DNA from: Phycisphaeraceae bacterium
GTDB taxonomy: Bacteria; Planctomycetota; Phycisphaerae; Phycisphaerales; Phycisphaeraceae
NCBI GenBank assembly: GCA_020851735.1
Contig: JADZCD010000013.1
Span: 1 to 49,935, forward strand
Reading direction: 5' to 3'
DNA length: 49,935 nt
Each line of letters begins with the position of its first letter. The first letter of the stretch is position 1. Shown here piece by piece: positions 24,112-32,935 of this stretch. Under the pieces are notes generated by a model. It was not told the DNA's origin. It did no database searches and saw only the letters and a list, made by a program, of their open reading frames with translations. The position numbers were made by a program, and so were the translations under genes.

Positions 24112-25722
24112 TTAACCGGCGACTTCCCCCGCCTTCGGCTGCCGCAGCAGCACCCGGTCGCCTTCCTGCAGTCCTTCGAGAACCTCCACGAACTGATCGC
24201 TGGATCGCCCGGCCTTCACCATCTGCCGACGCACCAGCGATCCCTGCCTGACATAGCAGTAGCGCTCCGAGCCCTCGGCGAAGATCGCCTGCACCGGCAC
24301 CGCGATGGCGTTTTCCACCTGCTCAACCAGAATTTCCCCGCTGCAGCGCATGGCCGGCTTAAGCGTGTCGTCAAAGCCCGTGGGCAGTTCAACCCGCACC
24401 GCGTATTCGCGCACGTCCGGGTTCCACCATCCGCCCGCCTCAGCCATCACCGAGATCAACATCACCTTGCCTTCCACCATTTTCCCCTGCCGGGCGTCGA
24501 TTTTTATCCGCGCCTTCTGGCCCTCCAGCACCTTCGGCAGCATCGATTCGTGCACCCGCAGCACCGCCACCATTTCCCGTGTGTCCGGCAGGACAAACAG
24601 CAGCTGATTAAACGACACTTCCTTACCCTGTGACAGCGGATCGCCGCGCTCCCAATAACGCCCCACCGACGTGCCGTATACCACCAACCCGTCCTTGGGC
24701 GCCTTCACCACCGTGTATTCCAGCTGCTGGAGCATGTCCGCCAGCTTCTTTTCGCGGATCTGCAGGGCCGTGCGCTTGCTGCTGACGTCCGTTTCCTTCC
24801 GGGATAATTCGCTGCGGTTCTTGGCCGTGGTCCGCTGCAGCTCCGCCTCGGCTTCTTCCACTTTGGAGGTCGCTTCCCGCACTTCCTTGGGCCGGGTGAA
24901 ATCGCTGTAAACCTGGATGTCCAGCTCCGCCGTGGCCAGCTCATTCTCAGCCTCGATCAGCTTGATCTGATCGTCCTCCAATTCGTTGAGGCTGATGAAC
25001 TTCTCCTCGTAAAGCTGCTTGCTCAGCTCCACGTCGCGCTGGGCCCGCGTCAACGTCCGCTTGGCTTTTTCCAGGTCCAGCTTCAGCTCCCGCTGTTTTT
25101 GCGGGTCCGTCCCCTGCTCCCACTTGGCCAGATCCAGCTTGGCGATCTCCAGCTGTCGTTCCGCGTCCTTGATCTCGCTGTTCGCCTCATTTTTCTGGAT
25201 CTCCAGCCCCTCTTCCGCGGAAACCTTCTCCGCCCGGGCTTGCTCGGTCTGCAGCGATTCCTGCTGGATTTTGTCCTTCAACTGGTCGTCGGCCAGTTTG
25301 GCTAAGACATCCCCCTCTTTGACCGCCTTGCCTTCCTCGACCACTTCCGCCACGGTCGTCCGACCGTCCACCTTGTTCTTGATCTCCACCTTGTTCTTGG
25401 GTTCCAGTTCCCCCGACGCCGAAACCGTCACCTCAAAACTCTTGGTCTGGACGGTATACCATTCGCCCGTCTGGCTGGATTTGCCGCCCTTAGCTGCATC
25501 GCTGGTCCTGTCGCCGGCCGTGGTCTCCGCCGTCGCCGTACCCCCCTCGCCGCCCGACAGCAGCCACCCGACCAGAACCAACAACAGCACGCCCCCAGAA
25601 ATTCCTGCCGCCCACGACCGCCGGCCCGGCGTCGCGCCCAGCCACTGCTTAGCCTGCCGCATTCCCCAGCCTGCCGCGGCCGCCGTCGCCATGATCTTGT
25701 TCTTTGTTTCACCGGCTCGCAT
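24112..25722 (-). CDS. HlyD-family membrane fusion protein (efflux/secretion adaptor)
   Basis: A 536-residue periplasmic adaptor with one N-terminal membrane helix (GGVLLLVLVGWLLSGG at about residue 35). The biotinyl-lipoyl half-motif is VTVSASGELEPKNKVEIK, shown in part by SASGELEPKNKV. A long alpha-helical hairpin, rich in Glu, Lys and Gln, covers about residues 130-320. The second lipoyl half (VVKAPKDGLVVY), beta-barrel and membrane-proximal domains follow. It bridges an inner-membrane pump to a TolC channel. The start ATG overlaps the 3' end of the TolC-like gene by 14 nt with AAGG 8 nt upstream, so the two are coupled. No pump gene lies beside them; a partner elsewhere, or one of the two ABC exporters, is possible. 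Confidence 0.9.
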   Translation of the reverse strand: MRAGETKNKIMATAAAAGWGMRQAKQWLGATPGRRSWAAGISGGVLLLVLVGWLLSGGEGGTATAETTAGDRTSDAAKGGKSSQTGEWYTVQTKSFEVTVSASGELEPKNKVEIKNKVDGRTTVAEVVEEGKAVKEGDVLAKLADDQLKDKIQQESLQTEQARAEKVSAEEGLEIQKNEANSEIKDAERQLEIAKLDLAKWEQGTDPQKQRELKLDLEKAKRTLTRAQRDVELSKQLYEEKFISLNELEDDQIKLIEAENELATAELDIQVYSDFTRPKEVREATSKVEEAEAELQRTTAKNRSELSRKETDVSSKRTALQIREKKLADMLQQLEYTVVKAPKDGLVVYGTSVGRYWERGDPLSQGKEVSFNQLLFVLPDTREMVAVLRVHESMLPKVLEGQKARIKIDARQGKMVEGKVMLISVMAEAGGWWNPDVREYAVRVELPTGFDDTLKPAMRCSGEILVEQVENAIAVPVQAIFAEGSERYCYVRQGSLVRRQMVKAGRSSDQFVEVLEGLQEGDRVLLRQPKAGEVAG

Positions 25723-27649
25723 CACGCCCACCTTCCCGTAAAGGATCATCCTCCCCCCCCAAAGCCTGGTCAAGCTCGCCCATCCCCACGGTGTTCCCCG
25801 CTCCCTCCCCCGCATCGGCCGGCTCACCCGCCTGCTCCGTGCCCCGCTCCATCTCCCGCAGCAATGGCCCCGGCATTGGATACTCCGTCGGCTGGGTGGC
25901 CGGCTGGGTGTCTGGAATCGCCGGGATGTCCGCTTGGGTGGCCGGCGGACTGGTCGGCTGTGTCGCGGCCGCTGAATCATCGCTCGTCAGCCACTGCCCG
26001 TGGGCGTTAACGCGGATGTCCTCCGTGGCCAACAGCAACCGCAGCACGTTCTGCCGGTAATCCCGTCGCGCCTGCTCCAGCCGCGTGCGGGCCTCCAAGA
26101 GCGCCGTGTTGGCCGAGATGATTTCTTCCGGGCCCAGGGTGCGGGACTTGAGCGTCACCTCCGCGATGCGCCGCTCAGCCAATGCCACGTTCCTCTGCTG
26201 CAACCCCAGATTCAGTTGATCCCTCGTGACCTGCCGCAGTGCCCGCCGAACCTCCAACGCCACCCGATCGCGCTCCAGCCGATAGTTTCGCTCCGCCTCC
26301 TCGAGCGAAACCAAAGCGCTGCGATAACGCACCTGCTCGGCAAATCGCTCCACGGGCAGTTCCAGCGTCAGACCCGCCGTCAGACTCCCCGATCCCGCAT
26401 CCAGGTCCAGCCCCGGATACGGCCTGTCCGCCTCCGTCGGCAACGACACCTCGGAGGTCAGGTTCAGGTCCGGCAGCAGTCCGTTCTTCGCGATCCTCAC
26501 CCCTCGCCGCGCGTCCACCACCGCGTCCGCCACGTTCTGCAGATCCAGCCGCTGGCCGATGGCCTTCCCCACCGCCTCCCCCGCCGCCATCGCAACCTCC
26601 GGCAGTCCTTCCTCCAACGCCACCAGATTCATCGGCTCGCCGACGTCCATGCCGATCTGCAGCTTAAATCCGTCCAGACTCGCCGCCAGACTTTCCTGCT
26701 GATTGGCCAGATCGCTCCGCGAGAACAACACCTGGGTCTGAATGCGCTGCACCTCAAAATACGCCACCCGCCCCGCCTGGGCCAAAGACTCAAATCGCCG
26801 GGCCTGCAGCTCCAGGCTCTCCAGCTGCCTTCGGGTGTTCTCCACCCCCGAAATCTGCTCCAATAAGCTGTAATACTGGCTGGCCACATCCACCAGAAAC
26901 GACCGCCGAAAACGCTCAAAGTCCCGCACCTGATAGATCAGGTCCCGCCGGGCCTGCACCAGCGTTTCCCGGGCCGCCTCCCCCGCCCCCCGCAACAACG
27001 GCAGTTCCATGGAAACCGCCACTTCCGCGCTCTGGGTGTCCTGGGCTGAGCCCACTTCCGACCGCAGCTGTGTGACATAATCCACCAGCGCCGACGCCGA
27101 CACGCTGCCCCCGTAAGGCAATTTCTGCGTCACGCCCATCTCCTGCACCAGCTGCAGAGCCTGGTCGTGGTCGCCGCCCTCGGGCACCGTCGTGTAATTC
27201 GTGCTCACCGTGCTGAAAAACTGCGGCCCCCAGGCGTGCTGCTCAGCCAGAAAGCGGATCGCCTTTAGAAAAAGCTGTTCCTTCTGGCTGCGATATTCCG
27301 GCGCCCGCCGGATCGCATAGGCCAGCACCTGATCCAAAGTCATCGCCCCCGCCAAGGACTCCTGCGTCGTCGGCCCGGTGGCCGGCTGCGTCGTCGCCTC
27401 ACCCTCGGCCGACTTTTCCACGGGCTCTGTCGCCGCTTTTCCGCCCCGCTCCGGCTGTTTCCTATCCCACCCGCCGATCGGCGGTACAATTTCCGGATCG
27501 TGCTCAATGCCCTTGTTTAGGCGAAGCTCCTGCTCGCGGCGAATTAAATCCGCCGCTTTCTCGTCCAGACCTTTTAGCGCGCTGTCACCGCACCCAGCTA
27601 TAGCCATAACCGCCAGGAAACAAATCGTTAACAACACTCGTACGATCAT
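25709..27649 (-). CDS. TolC-like outer membrane efflux lipoprotein
   Basis: A 646-residue outer-membrane channel protein. The N-terminus is a lipoprotein signal (VLLTICFLAVMAIAGC, lipobox IAGC), so it is lipid-anchored like OprM. Two OEP repeats follow, with long helical segments (about 170-300 and 340-470) and the recurrent LEEAERNYRLERD and NVALAERRIAEVTLKSRTLG patterns. N-terminal (about 40-100) and C-terminal (about 560-646) Thr/Gln/Pro-rich tails are unusual in length. ATG 27649 is chosen; a GTG at 27670 would add seven residues. It is the first gene of the tolC-hlyD pair. Confidence 0.9.
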   Translation of the reverse strand: MIVRVLLTICFLAVMAIAGCGDSALKGLDEKAADLIRREQELRLNKGIEHDPEIVPPIGGWDRKQPERGGKAATEPVEKSAEGEATTQPATGPTTQESLAGAMTLDQVLAYAIRRAPEYRSQKEQLFLKAIRFLAEQHAWGPQFFSTVSTNYTTVPEGGDHDQALQLVQEMGVTQKLPYGGSVSASALVDYVTQLRSEVGSAQDTQSAEVAVSMELPLLRGAGEAARETLVQARRDLIYQVRDFERFRRSFLVDVASQYYSLLEQISGVENTRRQLESLELQARRFESLAQAGRVAYFEVQRIQTQVLFSRSDLANQQESLAASLDGFKLQIGMDVGEPMNLVALEEGLPEVAMAAGEAVGKAIGQRLDLQNVADAVVDARRGVRIAKNGLLPDLNLTSEVSLPTEADRPYPGLDLDAGSGSLTAGLTLELPVERFAEQVRYRSALVSLEEAERNYRLERDRVALEVRRALRQVTRDQLNLGLQQRNVALAERRIAEVTLKSRTLGPEEIISANTALLEARTRLEQARRDYRQNVLRLLLATEDIRVNAHGQWLTSDDSAAATQPTSPPATQADIPAIPDTQPATQPTEYPMPGPLLREMERGTEQAGEPADAGEGAGNTVGMGELDQALGGEDDPLREGGRDASR

Positions 27650-27775
27650 TTGAATAATGATTTTAACCACTTCTGCTCAAGTTTTCGATACCGACTGTCT
27701 TTTGCACCTCCACCTGAATCTATCTAACTTATTTTTCCGCCTTTGCCTTACAGCTGCCCTCAAGGAACCCTTGTA

Positions 27776-30520
27776 ATGCCCACTATCAGCTACGATGGCC
27801 AGAGCTTTTCCCTCGATGGTCGACGCATTTGGCTGGTCTCCGGCTCTATCCACTACTCCCGCACTCCCCGCCAGCTTTGGCTGAACCGCATACGTGCCGC
27901 CAAGCAGGCAGGTTTGAATTGCATCGAAACTTATGTGTTCTGGAACCTCCATGAGCCCCAGCCGGGCCGTTTTGATTTCACCGGCGATAACGATATTCGC
28001 CATTTTGTCCGCCTGATCGCTGACCAGGGCATGTACTGCATCCTCCGCCCCGGGCCCTATGTCTGTGCTGAATGGGACTTTGGCGGCCTGCCCCCTTGGC
28101 TGCTCCGCATCCCCGGCATCAAGCTCCGCCAATCCCACCCCGCCTTCCTCGAAGCCTGTTCCCGTTACCTCACCGCCGTCATGGGCCAGGTCAAAGACCT
28201 GCAGATCAATGCCCCCAATTCCACCGGCTCCCTGCTGATGGTCCAGGCGGAAAACGAGTGGTTCTGCTCCAACCCCCCCCAGGACAAGAAGCCCGGCGAA
28301 GCCTATCTCTCGGAAATCGTACGCTACCTCCGTGAGGCCGGCTGCACCGTCCCCATCAATTCCTGCAACAACCTCTGGCAGCGCGTGGAAGGCGCCATCG
28401 ACACCTGGAACTCCGCCTCCAATCTCCCTGCCGACCTCCGCCAACTCCACGTCGTGCGCCCCCAGGCCCCCCGCATCGTCACCGAATTCTGGCCCGGCTG
28501 GTTCGACAGTTGGAACAACTCTCACCAGACCCCCCAAGACCCGGACCTGATGGAATACAAGCTCGCCGGCATCCTGGCCGTCGGCGCTCAGTACAACTTC
28601 TACATGTTCCACGGCGGAACCAATTTCGGGTTCTATGGCGGACGCTCGGTGGCCTCCGACGCCTGCTTCATGACCACCAGCTACGACTACGACGCCCCCC
28701 TTTCCGAAGCCGGCGGACGCGGCCCCAAATATTTCGCCGCCAAGCGCATCTCCACCTTCGCCAGCCACTTCGGCTTTGTATTCGCCCATCTCGAGCCCGA
28801 CTATCAACCCGTCACCTTAAACCCCTCCGAAAACGATCACCCTCTGAACATCATCCATCAGCGCGGGTCCCAGGGCGACGTGGTTTTTCTGCTCCGGGCC
28901 CAGGCTGACAAAACCTCCCAGGTGGAATTGCTCCTGCCCAACGGCCTGAAACTGCCCGTCCCCATCGGGCCCGATCGCGTCGCCTGGCTGGTCTTAAATG
29001 TCCGACTCCCTGGTTCGGTTGAATTGACCTACTGCAACGTGCGCCCTCTGGCATTCATCGCCCGCAAGATGCTCGTCCTCTTCGGCCCGGCCGGCGCCAC
29101 CGCCCTTTTATCCCTTAACCAGGCCCCCATCACGCTCCAGGTCCCCGCCGCGGGCGACGCTCCGCTTATCACCGCCCACGAAGGCTTGACCGTCGTGCTG
29201 CTCAATCGCGCCCAGGCCGACGCCGCCTGGCCGCTGGCCGAGTCCCTGGTCCTGGGCGCCGCCGGTCTGGACGAAAACGATCAGCCGCTTGCGCACCCCG
29301 TTTTCTCCCAAACCCTGCTGATCCAGGCCGACGGCACAACCACCGCCAAAAAAATCAAAACCCAACGCCGACCCTCCGCACCCAAACTGTCCGCTTGGCA
29401 ATACGCACCCCTGACCGACATCCTCGCCGGCCAATCCCCCGACTTTAAGCCCATCGCCGGCCCCGCCAGTCTCGAGGCCCTCTCCTGCGACTTCGGCTAC
29501 GGCTGGTATCGCCTCTCCCTGCCCGCCTCCGCGGCCGTCACCCCGGTCATGGCCCCGCAAGCCGCCGACCGCCTGCACCTTTTCCAGAACAGCAAGCCCT
29601 TGGCCATCCTGGGCCTTGGTCCGCAAGCGGACATCAACCCGCAGAAACTTCGCCTGGATCAGGGCAACCTCGTGGTTCTGGCCGACAACCTGGGCCGCTA
29701 TAACTTCGGCTGGAACTCCGGCGAACAAAAAGGCCTTTTCGGACACCTTTACAGCGTCAAACCCCAGCGCCTGGGCAAACCCAAAATCACCGATTCCCAA
29801 TCGCCCGATCCTTTCGTGCTCAGCGATTTCTGGGTCGGCCTGCGGGCCGGCCAGCGCCGTCCGGCCAGCACCCTCGCCTGGTCGATTCCCAACAAAGGCA
29901 AGCAGCCCTGGATTCTTAATTGCCACCAGTTCCCCCGCCGCACCATGGTCTTCTTCAACGACCAGCCCCTGGGCCTGCTCGCCGGCGGCGTCGCCTGCTC
30001 GCGGCGCTTTGTCCTGCAGCCCAAAGTCGGCAAGAACACACTGGCCCTGGCCCTGTTTGAAAAATACGAGACCCCCGTCGACTTAAACCACTACCTCACG
30101 CTCTACCAGACCACCGCCACTCTTTCCGAACAGGCCCAGTGGGCCTTTGCGCCCTGGTCCACGCCCCAACCCGACGCCTTTGCCGAACCTCCCCGCACCG
30201 TGCCCGCCCTGCCTGCCTGGCATCGCGCCACCTTCAGCGTCGCCCACACCGACCAACCGCTCTGGCTGGAGCTGATCGGCCTGACCAAAGGCCAATTGTT
30301 CCTCAACGATCACAACGTCGGCCGCTACTTCGTCGCCACCGCCAAAGGCAAGAAAGTTCCCCCCCAAACCCGCTACTACCTCCCCGAACCCTGGCTGAAA
30401 ACCGATGCCTCCAACGAACTGATGATCTTTGACGAACATGGCCAGACGCCCCGCCAATGTCGCCTGGCGTACGACCCCTTAGGGCCCTATCCCCGCACTT
30501 GGCCGAAAGCCACTTCCTGA
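27776..30520 (+). CDS. Beta-galactosidase, glycoside hydrolase family 35
   Basis: A 914-residue enzyme that releases terminal beta-galactose by a retaining mechanism. The catalytic barrel spans about residues 1-330: SGSIHYSRTPRQLW, CIETYVFWNLHEP, LRPGPYVCAEWDFGGLP, the acid/base Glu161 in QAENEW and the nucleophile Glu237 in VTEFWPGWF, then FHGGTNFGF. The rest holds beta-sandwich domains, ending in a galactose-binding-like fold with GQLFLNDHNVGRYF. No signal peptide is evident, so it may act inside the cell on imported oligosaccharides. CAAGGAA lies 10 nt before ATG 27776. It is divergent from the tolC gene. Confidence 0.94.
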   Translation: MPTISYDGQSFSLDGRRIWLVSGSIHYSRTPRQLWLNRIRAAKQAGLNCIETYVFWNLHEPQPGRFDFTGDNDIRHFVRLIADQGMYCILRPGPYVCAEWDFGGLPPWLLRIPGIKLRQSHPAFLEACSRYLTAVMGQVKDLQINAPNSTGSLLMVQAENEWFCSNPPQDKKPGEAYLSEIVRYLREAGCTVPINSCNNLWQRVEGAIDTWNSASNLPADLRQLHVVRPQAPRIVTEFWPGWFDSWNNSHQTPQDPDLMEYKLAGILAVGAQYNFYMFHGGTNFGFYGGRSVASDACFMTTSYDYDAPLSEAGGRGPKYFAAKRISTFASHFGFVFAHLEPDYQPVTLNPSENDHPLNIIHQRGSQGDVVFLLRAQADKTSQVELLLPNGLKLPVPIGPDRVAWLVLNVRLPGSVELTYCNVRPLAFIARKMLVLFGPAGATALLSLNQAPITLQVPAAGDAPLITAHEGLTVVLLNRAQADAAWPLAESLVLGAAGLDENDQPLAHPVFSQTLLIQADGTTTAKKIKTQRRPSAPKLSAWQYAPLTDILAGQSPDFKPIAGPASLEALSCDFGYGWYRLSLPASAAVTPVMAPQAADRLHLFQNSKPLAILGLGPQADINPQKLRLDQGNLVVLADNLGRYNFGWNSGEQKGLFGHLYSVKPQRLGKPKITDSQSPDPFVLSDFWVGLRAGQRRPASTLAWSIPNKGKQPWILNCHQFPRRTMVFFNDQPLGLLAGGVACSRRFVLQPKVGKNTLALALFEKYETPVDLNHYLTLYQTTATLSEQAQWAFAPWSTPQPDAFAEPPRTVPALPAWHRATFSVAHTDQPLWLELIGLTKGQLFLNDHNVGRYFVATAKGKKVPPQTRYYLPEPWLKTDASNELMIFDEHGQTPRQCRLAYDPLGPYPRTWPKATS

Positions 30521-30528
30521 CACCCCGC

Positions 30529-30557
30529 ATGACTCGGAGCCTTCCGGTCCCTAAAAT
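30529..30557 (+). promoter_or_regulatory. Promoter placing transcription start at the groES start codon
   Basis: ATGACT (30529-30534), a 17-nt spacer and TAAAAT (30552-30557). A start site about 7 nt downstream of the -10 falls on the ATG at 30564, implying a leaderless transcript. No ribosome site exists before either ATG. Confidence 0.45.
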
Positions 30558-30563
30558 ATGGCC

Positions 30564-30884
30564 ATGAGTGAAAAAACCGAATCCAAGCCTGTGCTGGAAA
30601 TCGTCGAGCCCGTGGGCAAACGTATCCTCATCCGCAAAGACGAGGACAAGAAGCAGACCAAGTCCGGCATTCACCTGCCCGACAAGATCGAAATCCCCAC
30701 CCTCACCGGCCGCATCGTCGCCGTCTCCGCCGAGGTGGCGAACGACGAGAACTACCCCATCCAGCAGTACGACAAAGTCCTCTTTAACCCCAAGGACGCC
30801 ATCCCCGTCGACTTCGAAGGCGATAACCGCCTCTTTGTCGTCCCCGTCGAAAACGTCGTGGCCGTCTTCCGCAAATCCAAATAA
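30564..30884 (+). CDS. groES: GroES-like co-chaperonin (Cpn10)
   Basis: A 106-residue heptamer-forming lid protein for GroEL. Family pattern: VEPVGKRILIRKDED at the N-terminus, a mobile-loop region (KKQTKSGIHLPDKIEIPTLTG, in part), GRIVAVSAE, YDKVLFNPKDAIPVDFEGDNRLFVV and a final VVAVFRK. It lacks the usual Gly-rich GGI(V/I)LP mobile loop, having SGIHLP instead. No groEL neighbour, so it is an orphan paralogue, as is common in Planctomycetota. The ATG at 30558 is also in frame, but the -10 box ends directly against it, favouring 30564. Confidence 0.88.
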   Translation: MSEKTESKPVLEIVEPVGKRILIRKDEDKKQTKSGIHLPDKIEIPTLTGRIVAVSAEVANDENYPIQQYDKVLFNPKDAIPVDFEGDNRLFVVPVENVVAVFRKSK

Positions 30885-30937
30885 CCCCCGGAATCGCCCC
30901 CCGGAAGTGCCCCCGGAAACGCCCCTGGAATCACCCC
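30885..30937. repeat. CCCCCGGAAG microrepeat array G (after groES)
   Basis: Four units (CCCCCGGAATCG, CCCCCCGGAAGTG, CCCCCGGAAACG, CCCCTGGAATCA) at a 12-13 nt period, starting at the base after the groES TAA. The last unit is decayed. Confidence 0.92.
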
Positions 30938-31069
30938 AAAGCGCGTCCCCGCCGGCCCGTCCTGTTTAGCGGGCGATCACAGATCGCCGCGTCTGCCCCT
31001 CCTTGTCAAATACCGGGTATGATTTTGGCCCTCACGATTCCCTGACCCTTTTCCAATCCCCACCCCCTC

Positions 31070-32935
31070 ATGGCCAAACGCAACGATTTCTGGGTTTCCG
31101 CCAAGATTCTCCTCCGCTACAAGCGGCAGTTGGCGGTGGCTTTCGTCGGCGTGGTGATTTCCTCCGGGTGCTTCGGGGCCGGCTTAAGCCTCAGCCTGCC
31201 TATCCTCCAGTTGTTCTTCCGCGACCAGCAGACGCTCCCCCAGATCGTCAACCACTATCTGGGCGATCCCTCTCGTCCCCTTTGGCTCCAGCAATTTGCC
31301 GCCAACCTCGTCCCCTACCTGCCCGAAGACCCCTTCCGGGGGTTTGCCCTGACCATGCTTGTCCTGGGCGTCTTAACCCTTGTCGGCAGCGCCGGGCGCT
31401 ACCTCCACGAGTTCTTCGCCATCACCGTCGCCTATCGCGGCGCCATGATCTGGCGCGATCGCCTCTTCTGCCGGCTCATCTACGCTCCGGTCGTCCACAC
31501 CCTCTCCTTCGGCGCCGCCGATTACCAGAGCCGCATCGTCGTGGATTGCCATGTTCTCGTTCGCAGCTACCAGGCCATCCTCGGCCGCTCCGTCACTCAG
31601 ATCGCCCAAGGTGCCGCCGCTCTGGGGGTGGCGTTCATCTTTAGCCCTGCCTTGTCTCTCCTGGCTGCCTTGGGCGCTCCGATCATCTTCATCCTCCTCA
31701 ACCGTTTCGGACGCGTCATCCGTCGCGCCAGTCGCCGCGCCTTAACCGAGATCGGCCGTCTCCTGGGAGACTTGAAGGAATCGCTTGGCGCCCTGCCCGT
31801 CGTCAAAGCCCATTCCGCCGAAGGCTACGAACGCCGCGGGTTTCGCCGGATCAACAAGGCCGTCTTCCGCGAACAAATGGGCATGCGCCGGGCCCGCGCC
31901 CTGGCCTCGCCCGTCGTCGAAACCGTCACCGCCTGGGGGATCTTCGGCATCGCCGTCGTTGCCGCCTGGTTTGTGTTCCGTTCCAAGAACCCGGTCAATC
32001 CCGAAGTTCTCTTTGCCACCGTCGGCTCTCTGATCGCCGCCGGCCTTTCCATTAAACCCCTGACCACTCTCCACAACGACCTCAAAGAAGCCGACGCCGC
32101 CGCCACGCGCATGCTCGAGGTCCTGCGGATCCCCGTCGAGCCCATCGCTCCGGAAATCCGCAACTCCCACGCCGCCCTGCCCCGCCATCACCACGACATC
32201 CGTTTCCAGACCGTCCGCTTCCGCTACCCCGCCCGTGATCACGACGCCCCCGCCGTCGACGGCGTGGACCTGGTGGTTCCCTTCGGGCAGACCACCGCCA
32301 TTGTCGGGCCCAACGGCTCGGGTAAATCCACCCTGCTCAGTCTCCTGCCCCGACTCTTAGAACCCCAGGAAGGCCGTATTTTCATCGACGGCGTCGACGT
32401 CGCCACCGTCAACCTCCGCTCCCTGCGCGGCCAAATCGCCTTGGTCAGCCAGCAATCGGTGATTTTCTCCGGCACCATCGCCGACAACATCGCCTATGGC
32501 CGCCGCCACGAATCCCGCGACCGCGTGATCGCCGCCGCCCAAGCCGCCTTCGCCGACGAATTCATCCGCCAGCTCCCCTTAGGCTACGACACCATGCTCG
32601 GCGAAGAGGGCTCGGGCCTATCCGGCGGGCAACGCCAGCGCCTCTGCATCGCCCGCGCCATCCTCCGCGATCCAGCCATCCTCATCCTCGACGAAGCCAC
32701 CAGCCAGATCGACGCCGATTCCGAAGCCAAGATCAGCCAGGCCATCCGCCACTTCCGCCGCGGACGCACCACCTTCATCATCGCCCATCGCCTGAGCACC
32801 GTCATCGACGCCGACGTCATCTTGGTCATGGACCGCGGCCGCGTCGTCGCCCAGGGCACGCACACGCAATTGCTTGAATCCTCCCCCCTCTACCGCAACC
32901 TGGCCCAGAATCAGCTTCAGGCCTCGGCCGTCTGA
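31070..32935 (+). CDS. ABC transporter, fused permease and ATPase (MsbA-like), second copy
   Basis: A 621-residue half-exporter of the type IV fold. Five or six helices lie in about residues 15-330, with a long first periplasmic loop containing the DPSRPLWLQQFAANLVPYLP segment. The nucleotide domain has Walker A GPNGSGKST at 413-421, LSGGQRQRLCIARAIL, Walker B ILILDEATSQID and FIIAHRLST. An MsbA-type lipid flippase is a reasonable guess because lpxD in this window shows that lipid A-type lipids are made. TATGAT (31018-31023) could be the -10. Its 3' end overlaps the convergent MBL gene by 19 nt. Confidence 0.92.
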   Translation: MAKRNDFWVSAKILLRYKRQLAVAFVGVVISSGCFGAGLSLSLPILQLFFRDQQTLPQIVNHYLGDPSRPLWLQQFAANLVPYLPEDPFRGFALTMLVLGVLTLVGSAGRYLHEFFAITVAYRGAMIWRDRLFCRLIYAPVVHTLSFGAADYQSRIVVDCHVLVRSYQAILGRSVTQIAQGAAALGVAFIFSPALSLLAALGAPIIFILLNRFGRVIRRASRRALTEIGRLLGDLKESLGALPVVKAHSAEGYERRGFRRINKAVFREQMGMRRARALASPVVETVTAWGIFGIAVVAAWFVFRSKNPVNPEVLFATVGSLIAAGLSIKPLTTLHNDLKEADAAATRMLEVLRIPVEPIAPEIRNSHAALPRHHHDIRFQTVRFRYPARDHDAPAVDGVDLVVPFGQTTAIVGPNGSGKSTLLSLLPRLLEPQEGRIFIDGVDVATVNLRSLRGQIALVSQQSVIFSGTIADNIAYGRRHESRDRVIAAAQAAFADEFIRQLPLGYDTMLGEEGSGLSGGQRQRLCIARAILRDPAILILDEATSQIDADSEAKISQAIRHFRRGRTTFIIAHRLSTVIDADVILVMDRGRVVAQGTHTQLLESSPLYRNLAQNQLQASAV

